Below are positions 1 to 6,567 of a DNA stretch of 64,000 nucleotides, piece by piece. Position 1 is the stretch's first letter; every line of letters begins with the position of its first letter. Where the stretch lies: NCBI RefSeq assembly GCF_004104355.1, contig NZ_RJLM01000005.1, forward strand, positions 62,001 to 126,000. The letters are read 5' to 3'. Under the pieces are notes generated by a model. The model made no database searches. It had not been told where the DNA came from and saw nothing but the letters and a program-made list of their open reading frames with translations. The position numbers and the translations under genes are program-made. This DNA is from Photobacterium chitinilyticum. GTDB taxonomy: Bacteria; Pseudomonadota; Gammaproteobacteria; Enterobacterales; Vibrionaceae.

Positions 1-2
1 AA

Positions 3-317
3 ATAAAAGCAGAACTTGAATTAAGTAATGATCAAGTTCTAGCATTAAAAGCTGAATGCGAAAATTTTACAGAGAGATACGATCAACAGTTGTTGGATAA
101 TTCATTATTGCAGACAACAAATAAGCAATTAGAACGAGAGCTTGCAGAAGTGAGACAAGAATCGAAATTGCAAACAACTGACTCTGAGCAGGTGGCTTCA
201 AAGATCGATGCCTTGGCGACAGAGCAGACGAAGCTGATTGCCGAGAAAGACGGCTTATACAAACGTATAGAAGAATTACAACGCCAGTTGGAGCACTCTT
301 CAAACTATACTGAATAA
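3..317 (+). CDS. 3' end of a coiled-coil protein (partial)
   Basis: The reading frame is open from the first bases of the window to a TAA at 315-317, giving the last 104 residues of a protein that begins upstream. The sequence is rich in Glu, Gln, Lys and Leu with heptad spacing of Leu/Ile (ELELSNDQVLALKAE, NKQLERELAEVRQE, KDGLYKRIEELQRQLEH), so it is almost certainly a continuous coiled coil. No catalytic motif or membrane segment is visible. A TTG at 90 could be read as a start, but the same coiled-coil pattern continues upstream of it, so I treat it as internal. The function cannot be named from this piece. An intrinsic terminator follows 21 bases after the stop. Confidence 0.75.
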   Translation: MKAELELSNDQVLALKAECENFTERYDQQLLDNSLLQTTNKQLERELAEVRQESKLQTTDSEQVASKIDALATEQTKLIAEKDGLYKRIEELQRQLEHSSNYTE

Positions 318-338
318 TTTTCTTTCACTTAATTTATT

Positions 339-366
339 GCGCCTCGCTCACAGGGCGCTTTTTTTT
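339..366 (+). terminator. Intrinsic terminator after the coiled-coil gene
   Basis: A GCGCC / GGCGC stem (339-343 with 354-358) with a 10-base loop is followed by eight T residues (359-366). This is a classic Rho-independent terminator shape, ending the transcript of the partial upstream gene. Confidence 0.8.
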
Positions 367-503
367 GTCCTGTCTAGCCGAAAACACTTGCTCTGCAATG
401 CATGCATTGATTAATGTTTGGAGGTTGTTAATAAGGTTAACATCTATAGGTGTGGTGACATCGAAGAGAGTGTTGACCGTCAAGAGTAGTCGGGAGATAG
501 AGT

Positions 504-998
504 ATGGATGGTGGGCAACGTGATGTCACGTTAAGGTTTCTTGCTGAACCAGGTGATGTGAATTTTGGTGGAAAGGTTCACGGCGGAGCCGTGATGAAAT
601 GGATCGATCTCGCCGCATACGCTTGCTCGGCAGGGTGGAGCGGGAAATATTGCATTACGGTTTATGCGGGTGGCATACGGTTTGTAGCTCCCATTCATGT
701 CGGTAATCTTGTTGAAGTTAGTGCCAAAGTTATTTATACCGGTACTTCTTCGATGCACATTGCCATTGATGTTCAGGCCAGTGATCCCAAGACCCTGGAA
801 AGGCGACTAACCACGCATTGTATTGTGATAATGGTTGCTGTTGATGAAGGTGGTAAGCCGACATCTGTGCCTGAGTGGGTCCCCAAGACCGATGAAGATA
901 AGATGCTTCGTGAGTCGGCGATAAAGTTGATGAATATGCGCAAAGAGATCGGTGAAGAGATGGAAGCTCATGTTAAATATCTAAAAAAGAATCATTGA
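504..998 (+). CDS. Acyl-CoA thioesterase, hotdog fold (YciA/YkhA-like)
   Basis: The 164-residue product has the hotdog-fold acyl-CoA thioesterase signature NFGGKVHGGAVMKWIDLAA near residues 20-38, where the helix start and HGG lie at the active site. A beta strand follows (ITVYAGGIRFVAPIHVGNLVEV, residues 52-73), typical of the 4HBT family. Such cytosolic enzymes hydrolyse acyl-CoA thioesters to free acid and CoA. The length fits single-hotdog YciA/YkhA proteins that form hexamers. The ATG is preceded by GGGAG at 8-base spacing, which supports this start. It appears to be monocistronic, and a perfect hairpin follows the stop. Substrate chain length cannot be read from the sequence. Confidence 0.85.
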   Translation: MDGGQRDVTLRFLAEPGDVNFGGKVHGGAVMKWIDLAAYACSAGWSGKYCITVYAGGIRFVAPIHVGNLVEVSAKVIYTGTSSMHIAIDVQASDPKTLERRLTTHCIVIMVAVDEGGKPTSVPEWVPKTDEDKMLRESAIKLMNMRKEIGEEMEAHVKYLKKNH

Positions 999-1010
999 TG
1001 ATCCACAAAT

Positions 1011-1034
1011 TAGCCCCACAGCAATGTGGGGCTA
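1011..1034 (+). terminator. Perfect hairpin after the thioesterase gene
   Basis: TAGCCCCACA and TGTGGGGCTA form a perfect 10-bp stem around a GCAA tetraloop, 12 bases after the stop codon. There is no T tract after it, so it may be a Rho-dependent end, an RNA-stabilising hairpin or a weak terminator. Confidence 0.55.
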
Positions 1035-1475
1035 TGATAGCAGAATGTCGTTAGCGTTAGCGGCTGTGCGTAAATTTCGATACTTGCTCAACTGTTGTCT
1101 GTACACCTATCATCATTTGTTGCTTAATGCTTGAATGGTATTCAAGAATACTGTTAATGCAGGTTGAGTTTGTTCGGATAAATGCCCAGACGCTGACCGA
1201 TCCTTAAATTGGAGAGAAAAGACATAAACAGATTCTCCATCCTATAAATAACAATCATATTTCAATGATGATACATGTGTTTAACGCTTTAAATGAATAA
1301 GTTAGTTTTGATAGTTTCTTTTTGCTGACTACATTCTTTTTTGGTATTTCGCTTTACTGTTTATATCCTTCATAGGGTAAGAAAAAGAGAAATCACGGTT
1401 GTTAAGGGTTAGGTTCAGGCAAGGTTCGGGTGAATGCGATAGAATCAGAACCGTTCAGAAATGAAAGGATTCAGT
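1035..1475. other. Intergenic region without a recognisable gene
   Basis: About 440 bases with no supported ORF. A small inverted repeat (CTTGAA, 5 bases, TTCAAG at 1130-1146) is visible. The second half is AT-rich and presumably carries the promoter of the patatin gene, but I could not assign -35 and -10 boxes with confidence. Confidence 0.5.
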
Positions 1476-2318
1476 ATGGAAAAGAAACTAATTCAAGAAA
1501 CTATACAGTCAGCGCTAGTTGTTGAAGGTGGTGCTATGCGGGGGATATTCGCTGCAGGTGTGCTCGATAGTTTTATTGATAATAATTACCGTCCTTTTGA
1601 TTTTTGTATCGGTGTATCTGCCGGTTCTACGAATTTAGCTGCATGGTTAGCTAATCAACGAGGAAGAAGTTACAAGGTGATTACTGACTATTCCTGTCGC
1701 CCTGAGTTTATTAATTTCCCCCGCTTTTTAAAAGGAGGTCATTGGCTAGACCTTGACTGGCTATGGGACATTACTATAGATGAAATCAGGATCGATGCGG
1801 AAACAATGGCAAGCCAACCAATTCCGCTTTATGTTGTTACCACCAGAGTGGATACCGGTAGGGCTGCATACATAAAAGCCACGCCTGATAACCTTAATGA
1901 ATTGTTGAAGGCATCTTGTTCTGTACCTGTCGCCTACCGACATTTCCCTCGTATTAACAATGAACCGATGACGGATGGTGGTGTTGCAGATTCTATTCCG
2001 GTCATCAAAGCTTATGAACTGGGAGCAAGGAATATTACCGTTGTACTGTCCCGCCCGTTTGGTTACAGAAAAACACCGATACGGAACAAGTGGTTGGTGA
2101 GGAAACTATTGTCGGATTTTCCTGCGCTGTATAAAGCGATGATCAAGCGTGCTGAAAGTTATAATGATGCAATTGATTTCATTGAAAACCCACCGAAAGA
2201 TTGCAAGATTACCGTTATTGCTCCCCCTGAAAGTTTTTCTGTCGGACGTATAACCACCGATCCGGGTAAGCTTAATGCCGGGTATCAACTGGGTATGGAA
2301 GCGAGTAATATCCAATAG
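1476..2318 (+). CDS. Patatin-like phospholipase (YjjU/RssA type)
   Basis: The protein shows the three hallmarks of bacterial patatin-like hydrolases. An oxyanion-hole glycine loop (VVEGGAMRGIFAAGVLD) lies near the N-terminus, the nucleophile elbow GVSAGS follows about 30 residues later, and the catalytic Asp is in DGGVADSIP. Together these form a Ser-Asp dyad lipid acyl hydrolase, probably cytoplasmic since no signal peptide is visible. An in-frame ATG at 1461 exists, but I chose 1476 because AAAGGA sits 6 bases before it while nothing suitable precedes 1461. The protein is 280 residues, in the usual range of the YjjU group. The substrate is unknown. A GNAT gene follows 28 bases downstream and may be co-transcribed. 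Confidence 0.88.
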   Translation: MEKKLIQETIQSALVVEGGAMRGIFAAGVLDSFIDNNYRPFDFCIGVSAGSTNLAAWLANQRGRSYKVITDYSCRPEFINFPRFLKGGHWLDLDWLWDITIDEIRIDAETMASQPIPLYVVTTRVDTGRAAYIKATPDNLNELLKASCSVPVAYRHFPRINNEPMTDGGVADSIPVIKAYELGARNITVVLSRPFGYRKTPIRNKWLVRKLLSDFPALYKAMIKRAESYNDAIDFIENPPKDCKITVIAPPESFSVGRITTDPGKLNAGYQLGMEASNIQ

Positions 2319-2346
2319 GCTTAACCTTTAAGGACGTTACCGTGAG

Positions 2347-2817
2347 ATGGGAGTGGTTGTGATAGAAAGTGCATCGGATAATGATATTGCTGAAATAACG
2401 GTATTGATTGAACAGACGATAAAAACTTGTATTGATGTTACCGATGATGAGGCTAATGATCTTGTTGCACACAGTGTTTATAACATGTTGTTGTGGAAGA
2501 GAAGCAAGCAAGGTTCTGTTCATTTGGTTTGCCGGCTAGAGGGGAGAATTGTAGGGGTGGTATTGGTGAAAGAATTTTGGAATCTCACTAGTCTATTTGT
2601 TGACCCTGACTTTCAGGCCAGAGGGATCGGTCAAAAGCTAGTGCAAGAGGCTCTATCACAATGTCGAGGGATGTCCCCAAAAAGGGCAGTGAAGCTATCA
2701 TCTTCAACTTATGCGCAAGATTTTTATCGTGCTATGGGCTTTAAACAGGTTGGCGAACCGCAACCCTTACCGGGAGGGTGTATTCCTTTCGAATTTTCAT
2801 TCAATAGTACGAGTTAA
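2347..2817 (+). CDS. GNAT family N-acetyltransferase
   Basis: This is a 156-residue single-domain GNAT protein. The acetyl-CoA binding motif A is clear as LTSLFVDPDFQARGIGQKLVQEAL (Q/R-x-x-G-x-G/A pattern, RGIG), followed by motif B ending SSTYAQDFYRAMGFKQVGE, the usual FY..MGF element. The family transfers an acetyl group from acetyl-CoA to an amine; the acceptor here cannot be deduced. It lies 28 bases after the patatin gene on the same strand, so the two may share a transcript. A bidirectional hairpin separates it from the convergent GreA/B-like gene. Confidence 0.85.
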   Translation: MGVVVIESASDNDIAEITVLIEQTIKTCIDVTDDEANDLVAHSVYNMLLWKRSKQGSVHLVCRLEGRIVGVVLVKEFWNLTSLFVDPDFQARGIGQKLVQEALSQCRGMSPKRAVKLSSSTYAQDFYRAMGFKQVGEPQPLPGGCIPFEFSFNSTS

Positions 2818-2844
2818 ACTTAGTAACCGGCTTGAATGAAATAA

Positions 2845-2862
2845 GCGAGCAATTGTGCTCGC
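2845..2862. terminator. Hairpin between convergent genes
   Basis: GCGAGCA and TGCTCGC pair perfectly around ATTG between two convergent genes (GNAT plus strand, GreA/B-like minus strand). T-richness on either side is weak, so termination in both directions is inferred from position and symmetry. Confidence 0.55.
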
Positions 2863-2879
2863 CTTGTGTCTTCGTGATA

Positions 2880-3362
2880 TTAGCAAATCGCTACAATATC
2901 AAAAAGCTTACGCTCGCCACCTATGTGGACTTCAATTTCATCATCTATATGGCTGCCAGCTAAGGCTTGACCGAGCGGTGCCGAAGGCGTCACGATGATG
3001 ATTTCTTTGTCTGAAAAAGAGATCTTTAGTCCGCCTGCTGCAGGGCCCAAAAAAACAAACTTATCTCCGTCACTATCATCAATGAGGTGGATCAGGCAGC
3101 CAAGGGATATAGCATCTTCACTTGTGAAGTGTTTAATATCCAGTTTGGCATATAGCGCCAAATCGTCTTCACACTCAGTAACTCGTAGTGCCTGTCCTTG
3201 GGCCAAGTATGAGGCTTCAAGGCTTAAAGTATCGTACTTATGCTCAGGCGCGTTTTCCTCGTCGGTTGCTGTTTCGTATGCACGAGTAGCCGCATCTATC
3301 GCTGACTGGTGGACGACCTTTAGCTTATCTACAATGTGTTTGAGTAACAGCGTTTTATCCAT
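2880..3362 (-). CDS. GreA/GreB-family transcription-factor-like protein
   Basis: A 160-residue protein with a helical N-terminal half (residues 1-75, including EENAPEHKYDTLSLEASYLAQGQ) and a C-terminal FKBP-like half containing VTPSAPLGQALAGSHIDDEIEV. The latter matches the GreA/B C-terminal signature (S-P-x-x-x-x-L-x-G...GDE). Gre factors enter the RNA polymerase secondary channel and stimulate transcript cleavage through acidic residues at the coiled-coil tip. Here EENAPE and the Asp/Glu-rich stretch could play that role, but the N-terminal half is not a standard Gre coiled coil. It is probably a diverged Gre paralogue rather than greA or greB themselves. Confidence 0.7.
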   Translation of the reverse strand: MDKTLLLKHIVDKLKVVHQSAIDAATRAYETATDEENAPEHKYDTLSLEASYLAQGQALRVTECEDDLALYAKLDIKHFTSEDAISLGCLIHLIDDSDGDKFVFLGPAAGGLKISFSDKEIIIVTPSAPLGQALAGSHIDDEIEVHIGGERKLFDIVAIC

Positions 3363-3521
3363 GTTTATGTGTATTCTTTATTTTTGTGTTGGTGATCATC
3401 GTACCCGAAAGCGAACGCGATTTCATATTTGTCTCTTATTGCGGCTATTAACGGCTAGCGGTGTACGCACAAATTGTACACTTGAGTATATGTCGAAGTG
3501 GAAGCTAAATAGGTGTTGAGC

Positions 3522-4196
3522 ATGCCCAAAGTCGGATTAGGCGGTAGCTGTTACTGGTGCACTGAAGCTATTTTTCGTTCATTGATAGGGGTTGAGCAAG
3601 TAGAACAAGGTTGGCTGAGTGCTGTAGGGCAAGAAGAGCCTTCTGAAGGTGTTATCGTTGAATATGATGAACAAGGCATTGATCTATTGAATTTAATTAG
3701 AATTCATTTGCATACTCATAGTTGTACCTCGAATCATGTGCTGCGAGGGAGATACCGATCGGCCGTTTATGTTTACAACCCAGAGCAATATTGGGCTGCA
3801 CGTTCTTGTCTTGAGTCTTTGCAAGCGGAGTTTGACCAGCCCGTTATTACTCAGGTACTCGATTTTAAAGCCTTCAAGTCATCACGTAGGCAGAATCAGG
3901 ACTATTATTATTCCAATCCGAATAAGCCATTTTGTAGAAACCAAATCACCCCTAAATTACAGAAGCTATTAACTAAATTTGGTGACAGAGTTGAACAAAG
4001 CCAAAGAGCTGTGATTGAGGGAGAGGTGGCTCAAAGAGGTAGAGTAGAAATGACGACAACAAAAGATTACCCACTTGAGCACGATACGGTAAAACATGAA
4101 TACCGTATCGTGCTCAAGGTATCTATGCATTGGTCTCTTATAGTAAGCAAGGTAACGTTCTCCACCTTAATTACTCCGAAGTACCGTCTTCATTAA
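3522..4196 (+). CDS. msrA: Peptide methionine sulfoxide reductase A (reading into a broken GNAT)
   Basis: Residues 1-155 are an MsrA domain. The nucleophile region is GGSCYWCTEAIF, then THSCTSNHVLRGRYRSAVYVY, and the C-terminal block DYYYSNPNKPFCRNQITPKL. MsrA reduces methionine-S-sulfoxide in proteins, using resolving cysteines and thioredoxin. I chose ATG 3522 (MPKVGLGG) because TAGG lies 8 bases upstream, in preference to GTG 3513. The frame does not stop after the MsrA domain: it continues through about 20 linker residues into the N-terminus of a GNAT gene (ATG 4050) and ends out of frame at 4196. Either this is a fusion by stop loss or the two genes were overlapping and co-linear. The MsrA part itself looks intact. 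Confidence 0.8.
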   Translation: MPKVGLGGSCYWCTEAIFRSLIGVEQVEQGWLSAVGQEEPSEGVIVEYDEQGIDLLNLIRIHLHTHSCTSNHVLRGRYRSAVYVYNPEQYWAARSCLESLQAEFDQPVITQVLDFKAFKSSRRQNQDYYYSNPNKPFCRNQITPKLQKLLTKFGDRVEQSQRAVIEGEVAQRGRVEMTTTKDYPLEHDTVKHEYRIVLKVSMHWSLIVSKVTFSTLITPKYRLH

Positions 4197-4339
4197 GAGG
4201 GCAAGGGTTAGGAGAAATTCTGATGGATACAGTATTAACTCAAATCCAAACAGAAGGCTATCAGGTTTTGCCAGTCTGCGGCTTCATTAGTAACTACATA
4301 ACCAAGCATGAAAAGTGGCATGCACTGGTTGCCGGTTAG
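4050..4339 (+). pseudogene. Frameshifted YjdJ-type GNAT acetyltransferase
   Basis: The small Acetyltransf_CG type of GNAT is split over two frames. The first part starts at ATG 4050 (AGAGG 9 bases upstream) and reads MTTTKDYPLEHDTVKHEYRI. The second part, one base out of register, reads GIYALVSYSKQGNVLHLNYS and continues with EVPSSLRGQGLGEILMD and VLPVCGFISNYITKHEKW. The latter contains the acetyl-CoA loop RGQGLG and the conserved C-x-F-x-x-x-Y-x-x-x-H element. Joining the frames between 4101 and 4118 gives a full-length protein of about 95 residues. The shift lies inside the second arm of a perfect 18-bp inverted repeat, which suggests how it arose. It could instead be an assembly or sequencing error. 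Confidence 0.75.
4074..4118. repeat. Perfect 18-bp inverted repeat inside the GNAT gene
   Basis: Bases 4074-4091 (CTTGAGCACGATACGGTA) are the exact reverse complement of 4101-4118, with a 9-base spacer. In the GNAT first frame the arms begin on codon boundaries and encode LEHDTV and YRIVLK. A perfect arm of this length in coding sequence is unlikely by chance, and it is not placed as a terminator. The second arm coincides with the frameshift. Confidence 0.95.
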
Positions 4340-4357
4340 CAATGGCTAATTGTCCAA

Positions 4358-4519
4358 ATGGGAGTCCAAGTTTGGTGGTTATGGGAGGCGATGTTTTCTC
4401 ATAAAGGTGCAGGGCCGCTGAACGGGGGGGACCACTATAGTTTATATAGTGAGAAGTTGTTCACCTTCCAGACGTTAGTTAAAGCGACTAAAGATTTTTT
4501 GCTCTACATTATTGAATAG
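4358..4519 (+). CDS. Small ORF of unknown status (53 aa)
   Basis: An ORF from ATG 4358 to TAG 4517-4519 encodes a 53-residue Trp- and Phe-rich peptide (VWWLWEAMFSHKGAG, then GGDHYSLYSEKLFTF). It is in the same frame as the end of the broken GNAT, separated by its TAG and six codons, and no good ribosome binding site is seen. A run of seven G lies at 4424-4430. It may be the remnant of a larger gene; I recognise no family. Confidence 0.25.
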   Translation: MGVQVWWLWEAMFSHKGAGPLNGGDHYSLYSEKLFTFQTLVKATKDFLLYIIE

Positions 4520-4562
4520 GGTCTTGAAAAGGCTAATCGTTAATTAGCAGGGAGGCTAGTCA

Positions 4563-4925
4563 GTGACTAAGCGTGCAGTTAAATATTGGAATGTTCTGTC
4601 GGAATCGAGTCGAAATCGCTGGCAAGCGATTGATGGAACCGATGGCATGATAGAGCAGGTGACATTAAGCATGGATGATAAAAATGGCGACTACACACGC
4701 TTGACTCGGTTCAAAGCTGGTGCAGATACTACGTCGTTTGGCCGTAGTTGTCATGATTATCCTGAGGAGGTTTTCATTGTCTCTGGACGGCTATATGATC
4801 AGACAAACAGAACTTGGTTAGAGCAGGGGCACTACGCTAACCGTCTACCCGGTGAAATACATGGTCCTTTCTTGTGCGAGCAAGAATGTATTGTGTTAGA
4901 GATTTCGACTCCGAGCCAGGCCTGA
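4563..4925 (+). CDS. Cupin-domain protein (ChrR-like)
   Basis: A 120-residue single cupin. The motif RFKAGADTTSFGRSCHDYPEEVFIVSG is a ChrR-like cupin motif 1 (metal ligands His, Glu), and NRLPGEIHGPFLCEQECIVLEI is motif 2 with its His. Proteins of this type bind Zn or another metal and may be enzymes or anti-sigma-type sensors; no anti-sigma domain is attached here. The start is GTG 4563, with AGGGAGG 7 bases upstream, a strong site. It is followed by a hairpin and appears monocistronic. The ligand cannot be named. Confidence 0.72.
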   Translation: MTKRAVKYWNVLSESSRNRWQAIDGTDGMIEQVTLSMDDKNGDYTRLTRFKAGADTTSFGRSCHDYPEEVFIVSGRLYDQTNRTWLEQGHYANRLPGEIHGPFLCEQECIVLEISTPSQA

Positions 4926-4960
4926 ATGCCGCTAGAATATAATAAGTTGAAAATACAGGA

Positions 4961-4984
4961 GCCCGATACGTATATACATCGGGC
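4961..4984 (+). terminator. Hairpin after the cupin gene
   Basis: GCCCGAT and ATCGGGC pair over a 10-base loop, 35 bases after the cupin stop. The following sequence is not T-rich, so it is a putative terminator. Confidence 0.5.
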
Positions 4985-5055
4985 CTGATTATGTTATGGC
5001 TGATCTATTCTGGGGTATTTGTTGTCTGCTCCCATCGCGTTAGCAGTTCCATAAT

Positions 5056-5439
5056 TTGACAGGAGTCTTTGGGCTGCGCCATATACACAATGTTGACACG
5101 GCTATCAAGACATTGACGGTAGCAGCGTTAAAAGGTTCCGGTGTTGTTTTGCAACCTAGATTAATACTATCAGAAGCGTTAATGAGTGGATCTTTGACTG
5201 AAGTACTTCAGGACGAACGGCCAAAAGTAATGCCTGTTAATTTGTTATATAAGAGCAAGCAATTACCATTAAAAAATCGGACGTTTGTAGATTACATCTT
5301 GGATGAAATTGTTAATAACCGAAGGCTAAAGGTTATGATTATGTTGGCTTTTAAGCTGTGGTACATTGAGTTGCCCTCAAGGCTCCTACATGTCACGTTA
5401 AGCCATCCATTGTTATTTTTAGCTCTGGCTGTGCAATGA
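5056..5439 (+). pseudogene. 3' remnant of a LysR-family regulator
   Basis: The first 80 or so residues match the end of a LysR effector-binding domain: AALKGSGVVLQPRLILSEAL corresponds to the usual A-x-x-G-x-G-I-x-x-x-P stretch. It is followed by SGSLTEVLQDERP, VNLLYKSKQLPLKNRTFVDY and ILDEI. No helix-turn-helix region precedes it; only about 70 bases separate it from the cupin hairpin. The frame then runs beyond the usual LysR end to TGA at 5437-5439 with an unrelated hydrophobic tail. The only start codon is a weak TTG. It is best read as a decayed fragment left by a deletion. Confidence 0.72.
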
Positions 5440-5590
5440 GATTAAAATAACTGCCGTATGAGTCGCTCATGGGCGTTTAGAGGGTGTTTTTTCAGGGTTT
5501 AAAAAAGTAAAAAAACACAATTGTTTCTTCTGGATTTCTACCCTTTTATCTTAGTAAGCTATTACAAAATTTAGCGATTGAGTAATAATT

Positions 5591-6247
5591 ATGAATGTTT
5601 CAGGTTCAACATTTACTGAAGAAGATTTTTCAAGAAAAGACCTTGCAGGCTCAGTGTTCAACCAATGCAATTTTTATCGGTGTAATTTTAATCGTACCGA
5701 TCTTACTGATGCAAAATTCGAAAATTGCCGATTTATTGAAGCTGGTGACATTGAAGGTTGTAGCTTTGAATATGCACAGTTGAAAGATGCTAGTTTTAAA
5801 GACAGTGATTTGAGCATGACGCAATTTATTGGTGCTCATTGTTTAGGTATTGAGTTTAGGTCGTGCAATATGAAGGGCTGCAACTTCTCATGTGCAAATT
5901 TTTGCAACTATATTACTCAGAACTCATATTTTTCTTCTGCATATATTACCGGATGCAACCTGTCATATTCGAACTTTGAAAATCAACGTCTGGAGAAATG
6001 TGATTTGTTCGAAAATCGATGGAATGGCGCCAATTTAATGAGGGCATCCCTAAAAGGTTCTGATCTAAGTCGCTGTGAGTTTTCAGAGGAGCAGTGGGGG
6101 CAATTCATAGTAGAGGAGTGCAACTTGTGCCATGTAGACCTGACGGGATTAGATCTGAGAAGAGTGAAACTAAAAGGTGTCATGATCTGTGATTGGCAGC
6201 AAGAGCAACTGCTTGAGCCTTTTGGTCTCTGTGTCCTTCCATCTTGA
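5591..6247 (+). CDS. qnr: Qnr-family pentapeptide repeat protein (quinolone protection)
   Basis: A 218-residue protein built of pentapeptide repeats (A/C/S-D/N-L/F-x-x), e.g. FTEEDFSRKDLAGSVFNQC and ANFCNYITQNSYFSSAYITG. Residues that mark the Qnr family are present: the Gly hinge region near residue 56 (IEGCSFEYAQL), the GIEFRSCNMKGCNFS block, GCNLSYSNFENQRLEKCDLF, and the C-terminal capping helix WQQEQLLEPFGLCVLPS. Length equals that of QnrA. The family forms a dimeric right-handed beta helix that mimics DNA and protects gyrase and topoisomerase IV from quinolones. Chromosomal qnr genes are typical of aquatic Vibrionaceae and Shewanella. No LexA box could be identified upstream. The native role is unknown. 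Confidence 0.92.
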   Translation: MNVSGSTFTEEDFSRKDLAGSVFNQCNFYRCNFNRTDLTDAKFENCRFIEAGDIEGCSFEYAQLKDASFKDSDLSMTQFIGAHCLGIEFRSCNMKGCNFSCANFCNYITQNSYFSSAYITGCNLSYSNFENQRLEKCDLFENRWNGANLMRASLKGSDLSRCEFSEEQWGQFIVEECNLCHVDLTGLDLRRVKLKGVMICDWQQEQLLEPFGLCVLPS

Positions 6248-6567
6248 GTTTGGACTCTACAGGCGGTCTCTGGCTGTTTTTTAGTTTCAGTACTATTTTT
6301 TATCTTATTGTTCCTCGTTCTCGAGCGTGTTTGAGTCGATGTCAAAGGCAACATTTATGACTAATTGGTTAGAGCACGAAATAATTTTTTGTTGCTATGG
6401 TTAATAATCATCTAAGTTATCTACAATGTCTGGTTGTTTATTGATCGTTTTTTAGTAATTTCCAATTAAACTTGACACTTCAACCAGATAAATGATTTGA
6501 TCGAAAGGCTTCATTTTTATTTATAGGACTAAGTATTCTTGGTGAAAGCTGTGCCAAGTAGGATTTA
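6248..6567. other. Intergenic region between qnr and the BCCT gene
   Basis: About 320 AT-rich bases with no supported gene. It presumably contains the BCCT promoter. I see no strong hairpin terminator for qnr. Confidence 0.45.

Noticed and set aside
2995-3519. Plus-strand 174-residue ORF opposite the GreA/B-like gene.
   Set aside because: Shadow of a well-supported minus-strand gene; sequence is Ser/Cys-rich without protein-like pattern.
4391-4519. The small ORF downstream of the broken GNAT as an insertion-sequence remnant.
   Set aside because: No transposase motif, terminal repeats or target duplications are visible around it.
5440-5590. A LexA box upstream of qnr.
   Set aside because: No CTGT-N8-ACAG pattern could be found in this interval.
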